Origin: CAYJEQ01 sp964369235
GTDB taxonomy: Bacteria; Bacillota; Clostridia; Oscillospirales; Ruminococcaceae
DNA length: 31,680 nucleotides
Direction: 5' to 3'
Assembly (NCBI GenBank): GCA_964369235.1
Contig: CAYJEQ010000025.1
Location: 1-31,680 of the forward strand
Positions 1 to 9,618 of this stretch are shown in pieces. The notes beneath the pieces are model-generated. The model searched no databases. It had not been told where the DNA came from and was given only the letters and a program-made list of their open reading frames with translations. The translations under genes were made by a program, and so were the position numbers. How positions within the stretch are numbered: the stretch's first letter is position 1; the number at the start of each line of letters is the position of its first letter.

Positions 1-5
1 GCCTT

Positions 6-1127
6 CTACTGGTCTAGTAACTTTACAATCTCAGCATATATAATGGCGCTGGTATCATTTATTGCCATAGCTTTAGCATTTTGTGATATCTTTTTTATTA
101 AATCACTATCCTCAACTAAACTAGATAGGCTTTGTATTATAACTTTTTTATTAAGGTTTTTTTCCTCAATAAGTAGGGCTGCTTCTTTATTTACCATTAC
201 CATCGCATTGTGGTACTGATGATTTTCTGCCACATTTGGTGATGGTATTAATATAGAGGCTTTGCCACTTCCCTGTAGTTCACTTAGGGTAATAGCTCCA
301 CTTCTTGCCACCACTATATCTGCTGCCGCTAGACAGTCTGCCATATTATGTATATAGTCCTTAATGGATAGGTGGTTTATCTCTTGATATTTTATCCCCC
401 TATCCTTTAATAATTGTGGAAAACTCTCAGCTGCCAGCTTACCTGTGGCGTGAATATGATAGATGTCCTGACGGTTTTCATGCCAAGAAATTATATCAGC
501 TACTGCTTCATTTATTCTAGCTGCCCCTAAACTTCCCCCAAAGGTAAGTAGGCATTTTCTCTGTCCTATTCCTAGGCTTTCCCTTGCCTTATGCCTATCT
601 GCTTCTAGTATCTCCTGTCTTATAGGATTGCCAGTAACAATATAGGGACGATTATTAGGTATAAACTTAGCTGCTTCCTCCACTGCTAATAAAATCATAT
701 CCACAAATTTAAAGCTGTATTTATTAGCTATACCAGGGTAGGCATTCTGCTCATGGGCTATGGTTTTTATCCCCATTTTATGGGCTGTATGTAGTATGGG
801 CGCTGACACATAGCCACCTGTGCCCATTACTATATCAGGTTTAAAATCCCTAAGAATTTTTCTCGCCCTAGAGCCTGATTTCATTAGACATACTAGGGAT
901 TTTGCGTTGTATTTAATATTTCTCAGATTAATTTTTCGCTGTAATCCCATTATCTCAATAGGCACAAAGTCAAATCCTGCCCTGGGCACTAAATTTGCCT
1001 CCATACCTTTGGGATTACCTGCAAAAAGTATCTCTGCTTTAGGATGCTGGGATTTAATATAGCTAGCTACTGCAATGGCTGGATTAATATGTCCTCCTGT
1101 GCCACCACAGGCAAATAATATCTTCAT
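6..1127 (-). CDS. murG: MurG, UDP-GlcNAc:undecaprenyl-PP-MurNAc-pentapeptide GlcNAc transferase
   Basis: This GT28 glycosyltransferase adds GlcNAc to lipid I to make lipid II on the inner face of the membrane. The 373-aa product has the usual family length. The N-terminal glycine-rich loop GGTGGHINPA is at residues 8-17, MGTGGYVSAP near 101, HEQNAYPG near 125, and the donor-sugar motif SGAITLSEL lies in the C-terminal half. The ATG overlaps the ftsW stop codon by one base (TAATG), with a GGGTGGTGAG ribosome site inside the end of ftsW, so the two are translationally coupled. It is the last dcw gene in the window; whatever follows murG lies beyond the window edge. Identification is very secure. 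Confidence 0.97.
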   Translation of the reverse strand: MKILFACGGTGGHINPAIAVASYIKSQHPKAEILFAGNPKGMEANLVPRAGFDFVPIEIMGLQRKINLRNIKYNAKSLVCLMKSGSRARKILRDFKPDIVMGTGGYVSAPILHTAHKMGIKTIAHEQNAYPGIANKYSFKFVDMILLAVEEAAKFIPNNRPYIVTGNPIRQEILEADRHKARESLGIGQRKCLLTFGGSLGAARINEAVADIISWHENRQDIYHIHATGKLAAESFPQLLKDRGIKYQEINHLSIKDYIHNMADCLAAADIVVARSGAITLSELQGSGKASILIPSPNVAENHQYHNAMVMVNKEAALLIEEKNLNKKVIIQSLSSLVEDSDLIKKISQNAKAMAINDTSAIIYAEIVKLLDQ

Positions 1128-2464
1128 TATATGCTCTCACCACCCTTTCTAGGGTTGTTTCCTGCTCTTTTTCTAGATTTAACTAGATTTAGCTTTTCTA
1201 GGTCTGCCTGTTGTTCTTTATCTATAAGGTTATTTTGGTGTCTGGAAGTAGCCTTTGATACGGACAGGATAACCCCCATCTCGCCTAGTAACATAAGTAG
1301 AGAAGTCCCCCCATAGGAGAAGAAAGGCAGACTTATTCCTGTATTAGGCATAAGATTTGTAACTACGGCAATATTTGCTATTACCTGTATTGCCACCTGA
1401 CTGGTTAGACCTACTACCAGTAGCGAGGCAAATCTATCATGGCTTTTTAAAGCAATAGTAAACCCTCTCCAAATCAGTAGTGCAAAAATCAAAATAATAA
1501 CAGAAGCACCTATAAAACCTAACTCCTCACAAACAACTGCAAAGACAAAGTCATTTTGTGGCTCGGGAATGTATAGGAATTTCTGACGAGAATTGCCGAT
1601 ACCTACACCCATAAGGCCACCTGAGCCTACAGCATAAAGGGACTGTATAGTCTGAAAACCTGATCCCTGTGCATCAGCAAATGGGTCCATCATTACATTG
1701 AAACGCCCCATAGCTCTATCCCACTGTCCACTGATAACTAAACCAAATAGCAATAATCCAACTGCTCCTACTGCACTGACCACTAGCTTTTTAAGGTCAA
1801 ACCCTGCCACTAAAATCATAATACCGGCCATGATACCTATTATCGCCAGAGCAGACAGATGGGGCTGTAAAAATAATATTCCAATAATGGGAATTAAATA
1901 TAACACATATATTATGATACCATACTGAAAAGTATCCATTTTATTTTTATGAATGGTCATCATCTTGGCAAAAAATACAGGTATGACGAATTTGGCAAGT
2001 TCTGATGGCTGGAAGGTTGTAAATCCTAGATTAATCCATCTATGAGCTCCATTAATTTTAGGAAAGAGAAATGGCATTAGTAAGATAATCAATGTTATCA
2101 AATATAACCATCCACCCATTTTCTCAAACCATTTATAATTAGACTGACTAGCCACAATCATGATAAAAATTCCAGCTAAAGCAAACATTAGCTGTCTTGA
2201 TATAAAATAGAAACTATCTCCATGATAGTAATAGGCATTGGCATAGCTGGCTGAGAACATCATAACTAGGCCTACTGTTAGTATTACAAGTACCAAAGTT
2301 AAAAATGGATAGTCGATACTGCCACCTGAAATAAACAATGGCAGTTTTTCTTTGGATTTACCTTTGGTAGATTTTTTACCCCTACGGCGCTGAGCAGACT
2401 TTGTAGGAGTGCTTTTTGCAGTTCTTTGGGATTGTGTGGATTTTTGTGATCTTATATTCTCCAA
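1127..2464 (-). CDS. ftsW: FtsW/SpoVE-type SEDS peptidoglycan glycosyltransferase
   Basis: A polytopic SEDS-family protein that polymerises lipid II at the septum together with a class B PBP. Family motifs seen are MFSASYA in the first membrane segment, GAHRWINLG, QPSELAK, the QNDFVFAVVCEELGF segment and NTGISLPFFSYGG near the C-terminus. A longer frame reaches 2533, but its first 23 codons contain an AGAAAGGA ribosome site. I therefore start at TTG 2464-2462, ten bases downstream of that site, giving 445 aa. The first 40 or so residues are Ser/Thr/Lys/Arg-rich, and the C-terminal tail is also basic. It sits between mraY and murG; murD, which often lies here, is absent. It could equally be called spoVE; the sequence does not separate septal from sporulation roles. 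Confidence 0.93.
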   Translation of the reverse strand: MENIRSQKSTQSQRTAKSTPTKSAQRRRGKKSTKGKSKEKLPLFISGGSIDYPFLTLVLVILTVGLVMMFSASYANAYYYHGDSFYFISRQLMFALAGIFIMIVASQSNYKWFEKMGGWLYLITLIILLMPFLFPKINGAHRWINLGFTTFQPSELAKFVIPVFFAKMMTIHKNKMDTFQYGIIIYVLYLIPIIGILFLQPHLSALAIIGIMAGIMILVAGFDLKKLVVSAVGAVGLLLFGLVISGQWDRAMGRFNVMMDPFADAQGSGFQTIQSLYAVGSGGLMGVGIGNSRQKFLYIPEPQNDFVFAVVCEELGFIGASVIILIFALLIWRGFTIALKSHDRFASLLVVGLTSQVAIQVIANIAVVTNLMPNTGISLPFFSYGGTSLLMLLGEMGVILSVSKATSRHQNNLIDKEQQADLEKLNLVKSRKRAGNNPRKGGESI

Positions 2465-2561
2465 AATTTGACCATCCTTTCTAAAGATTATAAGTAAGAG
2501 GTAATATAATTGGCTGTATTCACTTATAAACAATCCTAACGCAGTAAGGGTTATTTATATT

Positions 2562-3572
2562 TTACAGATTAACTGCCCAGATTACCGATAGCACTGAGCC
2601 TATTAATGTTACAGCAGCAAAGGCAAATACAATCTGGGTTTCATTTCTTCCTGTCATCTCAAAGTGATGGTGAATCGGACTCATTTTGAATATTCTCTTA
2701 CCAGTTAGCTTAAAGCTTGCTACCTGCAAAATAACAGATAGGGACTCTACTATATAGATAATACCGATAAAACCCAGTAATAGAGGCTGACCTAAGCCAA
2801 AAGCCATTGCTACCACTAGCCCACCTAAAAACATAGATCCTGTATCCCCCATAAACACCTTAGCAGGGTAGAAGTTCCATATTAGAAAACCTACACAACC
2901 AGAGGCAGTGGCTACGGAAAGGATATTTACATAACTATAGCTAAGAACAACACTTACAGCCATAAAACCAAGTGAAGCTATAAAAGTAACTGAGCCAGCT
3001 AAACCGTCTAGTCCATCGGTTAGATTTACTGAGTTTGTTATGTAGGTAATACCTAGAACGCATAGAGGATAGTAAAGTATCCCTAGGTCTAGCTGTCCTA
3101 CAAAGGGAATGGACAGCACAGTGGAGGTATCTCCCACAGTGTATACAGTGGATAGATAGAAGATGGACACAGCAAACTGTAGTATAAGTTTCTGTTTTGC
3201 TGTTAGGCCTAGGTTTCGTTTTTTGGCTACCTTAACATAGTCGTCAATAAAACCAATCAGACCAAATCCCACAGCCATAAACAGCCCTGCAATAGTTCTT
3301 GCCAGCTGAATTTTATTAAAAGCTATGTTCATATCCATATTCTGCATATTTAGGTTTATACCTACTATTACAGCTAATATTATACCCACAATAAACATAA
3401 TTCCACCCATAGTTGGGGTATTTTGCTTATTCATATGCCATTTTGGGCCTTCTTCTAGTATAGTCTGGCCGTATTTTAGTCTTTTTAAAAATGGGATTAA
3501 CCATATCCCCAGTAAAGATGTTACCCCGAAAGCCACAAAGGCTGTTGCCACTAATGTAAATCCACTTGCCAC
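2562..3572 (-). CDS. mraY: MraY, phospho-MurNAc-pentapeptide translocase
   Basis: This integral membrane transferase moves phospho-MurNAc-pentapeptide from UDP to undecaprenyl phosphate, forming lipid I. Motifs seen are PTMGGIMF near the N-terminus, the acidic GFIDDYVKVAKKRNLGL, NLTDGLDGLAGS, FMGDTGSMFLGG and the HHHFE motif in the C-terminal loop; about ten hydrophobic segments are present. An in-frame GTG at 3602 would add ten residues, but it lies inside a ribosome-like AGAGGTG and has nothing usable upstream. A GGAAGGA site precedes the GTG at 3572-3570, and MraY proteins normally begin near that hydrophobic segment, so I start there (336 aa). The neighbours are murF upstream and ftsW downstream. 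Confidence 0.95.
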   Translation of the reverse strand: MASGFTLVATAFVAFGVTSLLGIWLIPFLKRLKYGQTILEEGPKWHMNKQNTPTMGGIMFIVGIILAVIVGINLNMQNMDMNIAFNKIQLARTIAGLFMAVGFGLIGFIDDYVKVAKKRNLGLTAKQKLILQFAVSIFYLSTVYTVGDTSTVLSIPFVGQLDLGILYYPLCVLGITYITNSVNLTDGLDGLAGSVTFIASLGFMAVSVVLSYSYVNILSVATASGCVGFLIWNFYPAKVFMGDTGSMFLGGLVVAMAFGLGQPLLLGFIGIIYIVESLSVILQVASFKLTGKRIFKMSPIHHHFEMTGRNETQIVFAFAAVTLIGSVLSVIWAVNL

Positions 3573-3675
3573 TTTTATAATCTTCCTTCCATGATGTTTC
3601 ACCTCTTATAAGCTGTAAAACAAGTTCTAACCAATGTTTTTATTATACTATTTGTATTATATGTCGCTAATTATA

Positions 3676-5040
3676 CTAATCTAAGGTTTCATATACCTGT
3701 TGTAAAAATTCCTCTAGCTTTATCCCTCTGCTTGCCTTAACCCATACTATATCCCCTGTATTTGCTACAGACAAAAGATAGTCTGCCATCTGCTTTTTAT
3801 GGGTGAAATAATAACTATCCACAGCTAACTCCTTAGCTGTGTTATGGCTATGTATACTGAAATGATTATCTTCGTTACCATAACATAAAAGCATATCTAC
3901 ATTATTTTCTGCCACTACTCTACCACTGGTTTTATGGGACTGTTCTGCTATGTCACCCATCTCTAACATATCCCCTAAAACAGCTATCTTCTTCCCTTTA
4001 GCTGGATAGGTTTTTAAGGTTTCCATAGCTGCCTGTACCGAGTCTGGGCTGGAATTATAGCAATCTTCTACAAATATTATCCCACCTTTGGTTAGGATTT
4101 TTTGTCGCATTCCGCTTGGTGTGTAATTTTTTATTGATTCTAGTGATTTTTCCACTGATATATTAAGCTCTATGCCCACTGCTATTGCTGCTAGGGCATT
4201 GTTTACATTATGTCTGCCCAGTGTAGGTATCATAGCACTGTAAACAGCTCCATCTATTACCACATCAAAGTAACTACTACTATCTTCTTCTTTAATATTT
4301 ATAGCCTTAATTGTGGCTTTTTCACTGTCTATTCCATAGAAAACTGTTTTAACCCCAGCTAAATCTACCTGTGATAATAAATCATTATCAGCAGATAGTA
4401 TTAATGCTCCCTGTGGCTTTAACCCTGATATTATCTCTAGCTTTGCTTTTAGGATATTCTCCCTAGATCCTAATAATTCTAGGTGGGATACCCCAATATT
4501 AGTTATTACAGCAACATCTGGCTTTGCTGCAAGGGACAGCTCCTCTATTTCACCCAGACCACACATTCCCATCTCTAGCACCAAAGCCCCTGTGTTATCA
4601 GGAGCAGAAAATATTGTTTTAGGCATTCCTACCTGATTATTCTCATTGCCTTGGGATTTGTGGCTTTGGTACCCCTGTGATACCACCAGTGAGATAAAAT
4701 CCTTTGTGGTGGTTTTGCCCACACTGCCTGTTACTGCTACCACTGGTATATTCAGTAAATCTCGGTAGTATCCCGATAGGGCAATATACCCATCCCTTGT
4801 GCTGTCTACCTTTATAGTAGGTACACTGCAGCTAACATCTCTGTGTACCATTACTGCTACTGCACCTTTTTTCACTGCTTCTTCTATATAATTATGTCCA
4901 TCAAAGTTCTCACCCTCTAATGCCACAAATAAAGATCCTTCTACTATTGTTCTTGTGTCGGTGGATACATGGCTTATATTTGCGTCACCACTGGATATTC
5001 CACCTATTGCTACGGCTGCTTCTTTAAGGTTAAATGTCAT
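3676..5040 (-). CDS. murF: MurF, UDP-MurNAc-tripeptide:D-Ala-D-Ala ligase
   Basis: This cytoplasmic ATP-dependent Mur ligase adds D-alanyl-D-alanine to UDP-MurNAc-tripeptide. An N-terminal substrate-binding domain (STDTRTIVEGSLFVAL, about 26-41) is followed by the ATP loop TGSVGKTTTK near residues 104-113, LEMGMCGLGEI in the central domain, and a C-terminal domain with VEDCYNSSPDS and AVLGDMLEMG. An ATG four codons upstream (5052) lies within the ribosome-site motif GGAAAGGAATGACC, so the start at 5040 (454 aa) is preferred. A 148-bp gap with repeats separates it from murE. It is distinguished from MurE by the lack of the DNPR motif and by the MurF-type C-terminal domain. Confidence 0.94.
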   Translation of the reverse strand: MTFNLKEAAVAIGGISSGDANISHVSTDTRTIVEGSLFVALEGENFDGHNYIEEAVKKGAVAVMVHRDVSCSVPTIKVDSTRDGYIALSGYYRDLLNIPVVAVTGSVGKTTTKDFISLVVSQGYQSHKSQGNENNQVGMPKTIFSAPDNTGALVLEMGMCGLGEIEELSLAAKPDVAVITNIGVSHLELLGSRENILKAKLEIISGLKPQGALILSADNDLLSQVDLAGVKTVFYGIDSEKATIKAINIKEEDSSSYFDVVIDGAVYSAMIPTLGRHNVNNALAAIAVGIELNISVEKSLESIKNYTPSGMRQKILTKGGIIFVEDCYNSSPDSVQAAMETLKTYPAKGKKIAVLGDMLEMGDIAEQSHKTSGRVVAENNVDMLLCYGNEDNHFSIHSHNTAKELAVDSYYFTHKKQMADYLLSVANTGDIVWVKASRGIKLEEFLQQVYETLD

Positions 5041-5188
5041 ATTAATGGTCATTCCTTTCCTAAAGTTTTGTGGGGCTTTCCCCTAGGGGAATTTTACATT
5101 ATCATAACTGCCAAAATCACAAAACTCCTGTTTGAAAAGCACTTTCAAACTTTTGAAAAACACTCTCAAACTACTGTCTATATAGGTA

Positions 5189-6613
5189 CTAATTACCCCT
5201 TATTAACCCATTAACTATTACCTGTTCATCAAAATAATGGGTGGCGTCACCTAGAACTTGATAGTCCTCATGGCCTTTGCCAGCAAGTAATAGTATATCA
5301 TCTTTCACCATATTTTCAAGGGCTGTTTTAATAGCAGTTTCACGGTTTTCTATAATATCATAGGGGGTTTTTGATTTTTCTAGCCCCTCTATTATATCCT
5401 CCATTATCTGGATAACAGGCTCTCGTCTAGGATTATCCTCACTTACTATAATATAATCACTGTATTTTGCTGCTATTTCACCCATGTATTTTCGCTTGGA
5501 TCTATCCCTTTCCCCAGGGCAACCAAACAGCAACACCACTCTGCCCTTAGCAAAAGATTTTGTTGTGATTAGTAGCTTTTCTAGTGAGTCTGGAGAGTGA
5601 GCATAATCCCTTATAACCACAAATTCTCCACTGTGGATAACCTGTAGTCTGCCTTTAACCCCTTGGGATAAGCTAAGTCCTTCCCCTATATCCTCATAGG
5701 AAAATCCTAGCTCTCTTACTGCCCCAATAGCTGCTAAACCATTGGATACAGAAAATTCCCCTGGCATATTTATCCTCATAGAATACTCTCTGCCCTCTGC
5801 CATTAAAGTAAAATTATTTGCCACTGGACTGCTATTTATATCCACTGCCCTAAAGTAATCCCCATAGCCACTGCCGTAACTTTTACAGCTAGGTAGTTCT
5901 TTAATCAGTCTTGCCCCATAGCTGTCGTCACCGTTTACTACTGCTACTTTAGATATTTGGAAAAGCTTTTTCTTAGCATTATAGTAGTTATCCATAGTTA
6001 TATGATAATCTAGATGATCCTGTGTCAGATTGGTAAATACCCCAACCTGAAACTCCATTCCCTCCAGTCGGTGTTGTTCCAATGCATGGGAGGAAATCTC
6101 CATTACCAGATAACTACAGCCCATATCCACCATAGATCTAATCATACCATGTAGGTAGAAGGGATCTGGTGTGGTGTGTCGTGCTGGCAGTACCATATCA
6201 CCAATTAGATTGTGTATAGTACCCATTAAGCCAACTTTTTCCCCACAGCTTTCCAGTATATCCTTTATTAAATAGGTACAGGTGGTTTTTCCATTGGTGC
6301 CTGTTATCCCTACTATCTTAATATCATTAGCTGGATTACCAAAGAAATTACCACAAAGGCCACCATATATTCTACGGCTATCCTCCACTATAATCTGATT
6401 ACTAACTCCCACATCTCGCTGGGCAATAATCACTGCTGCACCCTGTTCTATAGCTTTTTTAGCATAGTTATGGCCATCGCTATTACCACCTACTATACAT
6501 ACAAAAGCAAAGCCCTTCTCCACAAGTCTAGAATCAGAGGTCACCCCTGTAATTTCTATATCAGCTATATCTTTCCCATTATAGTAGCCCTGTAGTAGCT
6601 GTGATAATTTCAT
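5189..6613 (-). CDS. murE: MurE, UDP-MurNAc-Ala-Glu:meso-diaminopimelate ligase
   Basis: This Mur ligase adds the third residue of the stem peptide. The ATP loop GITGTNGKTT is at residues 102-111. HTTPDPF and the Mur-family histidine region near SSHALEQHRL follow, and DNPRREP is at 393-399. DNPR is the known signature for meso-diaminopimelate use, where lysine-adding enzymes have a different motif, so DAP-type peptidoglycan is inferred. The 474-aa length is usual. The start ATG lies downstream of AGAAGGGATGGTCA, one of the extended ribosome-binding motifs recurring in this window. It stands between the PBP gene and murF, the classic dcw order. Confidence 0.95.
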   Translation of the reverse strand: MKLSQLLQGYYNGKDIADIEITGVTSDSRLVEKGFAFVCIVGGNSDGHNYAKKAIEQGAAVIIAQRDVGVSNQIIVEDSRRIYGGLCGNFFGNPANDIKIVGITGTNGKTTCTYLIKDILESCGEKVGLMGTIHNLIGDMVLPARHTTPDPFYLHGMIRSMVDMGCSYLVMEISSHALEQHRLEGMEFQVGVFTNLTQDHLDYHITMDNYYNAKKKLFQISKVAVVNGDDSYGARLIKELPSCKSYGSGYGDYFRAVDINSSPVANNFTLMAEGREYSMRINMPGEFSVSNGLAAIGAVRELGFSYEDIGEGLSLSQGVKGRLQVIHSGEFVVIRDYAHSPDSLEKLLITTKSFAKGRVVLLFGCPGERDRSKRKYMGEIAAKYSDYIIVSEDNPRREPVIQIMEDIIEGLEKSKTPYDIIENRETAIKTALENMVKDDILLLAGKGHEDYQVLGDATHYFDEQVIVNGLIRGN

Positions 6614-6662
6614 ATTGTGACCATCCCTTCTTCTATACTTTATTTGTTTTATTATGTAAAGC

Positions 6663-8933
6663 TTATCCCTCTATCTGGGTATCAATAAATTCTATAGTTA
6701 TTACACTGCCCTGCTCTATCTCTGTTCCTGGCATTACATCCTGACTATAGGCTATTACACCTGTTTGTAAGATGGAGGCTCCTGTAAGCTTTATATTAAA
6801 TCCTGCATTTGTTATGGTTTTATTAGCTTCCTGTCCTGACATTCCCACTACATTAGGTACTGTTGCCATTAGCTCCTCTGCTTGGTTTTCTGTGTATATT
6901 AATACCGTTCCACCTGCTGGCACTGGGGATCCTCCTGTTGGGAACTGCCCCATAACCTCTGAACCTTCACCAATTATTCTCGGTGTTAGGCCTTTGGAGT
7001 TTAGAGCTGTTTGAGCTTCGCTTAGGCTACTACCTAACATATATGGCACTGCCACATCTTCTGCCTGCATATATTCATCACTTTCTGCTGGCATAATATC
7101 TAGGTAATCAATCATATCTGCTATAATATTCCCAACTACTGGGGCAGCTATAATAGATCCAAATACATTTTCCATCTGTGGCTCATCTAATAGTACAAGA
7201 ACTGCATACTGAGGATCTTCCATAGGGAATATTCCCACAAAAGATGCAACATAATCTACTACCTGACCATTAACTAATTGGTCGGTTTTTTCTGATGTCC
7301 CTGTTTTACCACCTATTCTATATCCTGGAATTGCAATACTTCTACCAGAACCATCACTATCGGCAACTACACTTTCGATTAAATCTCTCATAACCTCTGA
7401 GGTTTCCTCAGAGATTACCTGTCTTTTAACCGTTGGCTCGGTGGAGGATATTACATTACCCTGTGGATCTAGTACATCTTTTACTATATAAGGCTCCATT
7501 AGATATCCACCATTTACTGTGGCAGATACTGCTGTAATAAGCTGTATAGGAGTTACCTTAAATGTCTGACCAAAGGAGCTTACTGCAAGCTCTACCCCTG
7601 GTATTTTATTAAGTAAATCTGGCTGATGGTAAAGACCAGCATTACTAGCTTCACTAGGCATATCTACCCCTGTAACCTCTGTAAAGCCAAAGGCATCAAA
7701 ATAGCTATAGAAATCATCTCCACCTAGACGCTCACCAATCATCATAAATGCTGGGTTACAGGAGAATTTTACTGCTTCACCAAAGGTTATACTGCCATGT
7801 CCTGATGTTTTCCAGCATCCTATGGAATGTGGGCCTACTACATGGGAACCAGTACAGAGAAATTCCTCAGTATAAGGATCTACTATCTTACTATCTATTG
7901 CTGCTGCTGCAGTAATTAATTTAAATGTTGAGCCTGGCTCGTAAGGATCACTTACTGCCTTATTACTCCACTGCTCAAACTGTGCCTGCTGGTAAGCCTC
8001 CCAGTATTCATCTGAGTCTTCTTCTAGTGTTTCTAGATAGGCTAAGGTAGCTGGATCATATAGTTCTCTAGGAGAGTTAGGGTCATAGTCATTTTCTGTT
8101 GACATTGCCAGTATCTCCCCTGTATTTACATCCATAACTATTGCCACTGCTCGCTCTTCTACCTGATGCTCATTTACAGCTAGTTCTAGATGTTTCTCAA
8201 CAAAATGCTGTATATTCTGATCAAGGGTAAGGACTAGGCTGTTGCCATCGGTGGTATTATGCACCTGCTGATAACTGTAAGGCATATATGTACCTACACC
8301 ATTTTTCGCAGTGGAAATTTTTCCTTCTTCCCCTGTTAATAGGTCATTATAATAGGCTTCTAATCCATAGGCACCTTGCTGCTCACTGCCCATAAATCCA
8401 AGTGTAGAGGAGGCAAGGGAACCATATTGATAGAATCGACTGCTGTCTTCCTCTAGAAAAATATACTCAGCTCTATTATCTCTAATAAACTGGTTAATCT
8501 GATCTGCTATATCCTTATCAACACCTTTTTTAAGGTGGATGTAGTAGTTATTAGTTTTAGTAGCATGCTCATATATAACCTGTGGATCCACATCTATTAG
8601 TGGTGCAATCTCATTTATAATCTTATTTACATTCTCATCAGCAACTGACTGGGCCTCGTCACTTTCCTTTAAGGCAGCTGGTGCCATACACACATTCCAC
8701 ACTGTCCCACTAGAGGCTAATTCATCCATATTTCTGTCATAGATATCCCCTCGGTTTGCTGATATCTCCACCGAACGCATCTGATTACTTAAGGCTTTTG
8801 TTTGATAGGATTCCCCCTCAATTATCTGCAAATAGTAAAGCCTTCCTATTAAAACCGAAAACCCTATTATCACAATCATAAGCATCATAAATACAATGCG
8901 ATTCTTCGTAGTATTATTTATTGATTTCGCCAT
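6663..8933 (-). CDS. Class B penicillin-binding protein with two PASTA domains (FtsI/PBP2X/SpoVD type)
   Basis: This is the transpeptidase that crosslinks septal or spore peptidoglycan together with FtsW. The 756-aa protein has one N-terminal membrane helix (about 13-35). The PBP dimer domain starts at about 60 (RGDIYDRN). The transpeptidase motifs are STFK at 335-338, SCN at 392-394 and KTGT at 544-547. Two C-terminal PASTA repeats (about 628-690 and 692-755) are each a VPxxxG-type unit. The ATG follows AGAAAGG with good spacing. Position between ftsL and murE fits ftsI, pbpB or spoVD. Many Bacillus-type clusters carry two such genes here and this one has a single copy, so I do not choose a symbol. 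The function call is secure; septal versus sporulation role is open. Confidence 0.93.
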   Translation of the reverse strand: MAKSINNTTKNRIVFMMLMIVIIGFSVLIGRLYYLQIIEGESYQTKALSNQMRSVEISANRGDIYDRNMDELASSGTVWNVCMAPAALKESDEAQSVADENVNKIINEIAPLIDVDPQVIYEHATKTNNYYIHLKKGVDKDIADQINQFIRDNRAEYIFLEEDSSRFYQYGSLASSTLGFMGSEQQGAYGLEAYYNDLLTGEEGKISTAKNGVGTYMPYSYQQVHNTTDGNSLVLTLDQNIQHFVEKHLELAVNEHQVEERAVAIVMDVNTGEILAMSTENDYDPNSPRELYDPATLAYLETLEEDSDEYWEAYQQAQFEQWSNKAVSDPYEPGSTFKLITAAAAIDSKIVDPYTEEFLCTGSHVVGPHSIGCWKTSGHGSITFGEAVKFSCNPAFMMIGERLGGDDFYSYFDAFGFTEVTGVDMPSEASNAGLYHQPDLLNKIPGVELAVSSFGQTFKVTPIQLITAVSATVNGGYLMEPYIVKDVLDPQGNVISSTEPTVKRQVISEETSEVMRDLIESVVADSDGSGRSIAIPGYRIGGKTGTSEKTDQLVNGQVVDYVASFVGIFPMEDPQYAVLVLLDEPQMENVFGSIIAAPVVGNIIADMIDYLDIMPAESDEYMQAEDVAVPYMLGSSLSEAQTALNSKGLTPRIIGEGSEVMGQFPTGGSPVPAGGTVLIYTENQAEELMATVPNVVGMSGQEANKTITNAGFNIKLTGASILQTGVIAYSQDVMPGTEIEQGSVITIEFIDTQIEG

Positions 8934-9070
8934 AATTTAATCATTAACCTTTCTTATTATAAACTAATCTGTCTAATTTTATAATGCCTCATTAAATAAA
9001 TCAAGAGCTAAGATTAATTTCTCTTAACTCTTAATAATATATTGATAATTTAACATTAATTATGACTAAA

Positions 9071-9529
9071 TTAAGGTAATATTTTACTTAGCACTTGGCT
9101 TAGGGCTGTATTCTCCTGTGGCTTTACACTTATTTCATCACTTGGGTTCATATTTACATACTGGATTTGGTAGATTTCCATCTTTTCCATTCCCAAATTT
9201 TCTCTTGCGTATGACTCTATCTCTTTTATAGACATTATTTCGTTTATATCAGATTTTAGTTTTTCATTTTCTGCCATTACGCCATTGTATTCACTAGTTA
9301 ACTGAGATACCTCCATACCTACTTCATTAAGCATAGCCTTTGTATGTAAAAGCATTGATATCATAGCTGCTAACACCACACAGGCAACTACCATGATAAT
9401 CATACTCATAACCGTTGGCTTTTCTTCCTGTTTTTTGGATTTAAGGGCTTTTATTTGCGGGGTGGATATTGCTGATTTCTTAGGTTCAAAAGCCGATAGG
9501 TTATAAGCCAAATTACTCTTGTTGTCCAT
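9071..9529 (-). CDS. ftsL: FtsL-like septum protein
   Basis: A small bitopic membrane protein of the divisome. It has a basic cytoplasmic N-terminus, one strong membrane helix (MSMIIMVVACVVLAAMISML) and an extracytoplasmic heptad-like coiled coil (EVSQLTSEYNGVMAENEKLKSD region), ending in IESYARENLGMEKME, a pattern typical of FtsL/DivIC proteins. Position between rsmH and the PBP gene is diagnostic. A longer lysine-rich frame reaches 9574, but an AAAAAGGAGAAG ribosome site lies six bases before the ATG at 9529, so the shorter 152-aa form is preferred. FtsL is poorly conserved in sequence; the call rests on topology and position. Confidence 0.85.
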   Translation of the reverse strand: MDNKSNLAYNLSAFEPKKSAISTPQIKALKSKKQEEKPTVMSMIIMVVACVVLAAMISMLLHTKAMLNEVGMEVSQLTSEYNGVMAENEKLKSDINEIMSIKEIESYARENLGMEKMEIYQIQYVNMNPSDEISVKPQENTALSQVLSKILP

Positions 9530-9618
9530 AGCAATCTTCTCCTTTTTAAACTTTTCTTTTTTCTTCTTTTTCAAATCTTTTTTTAAAACTTTTCTAAATT
9601 AGGTTTTAAATCTCTTTA

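Noticed and set aside
3573..3602. Upstream GTG start for mraY
   Set aside because: It lies within its own ribosome-like sequence, and the GGAAGGA site points to the GTG at 3572.
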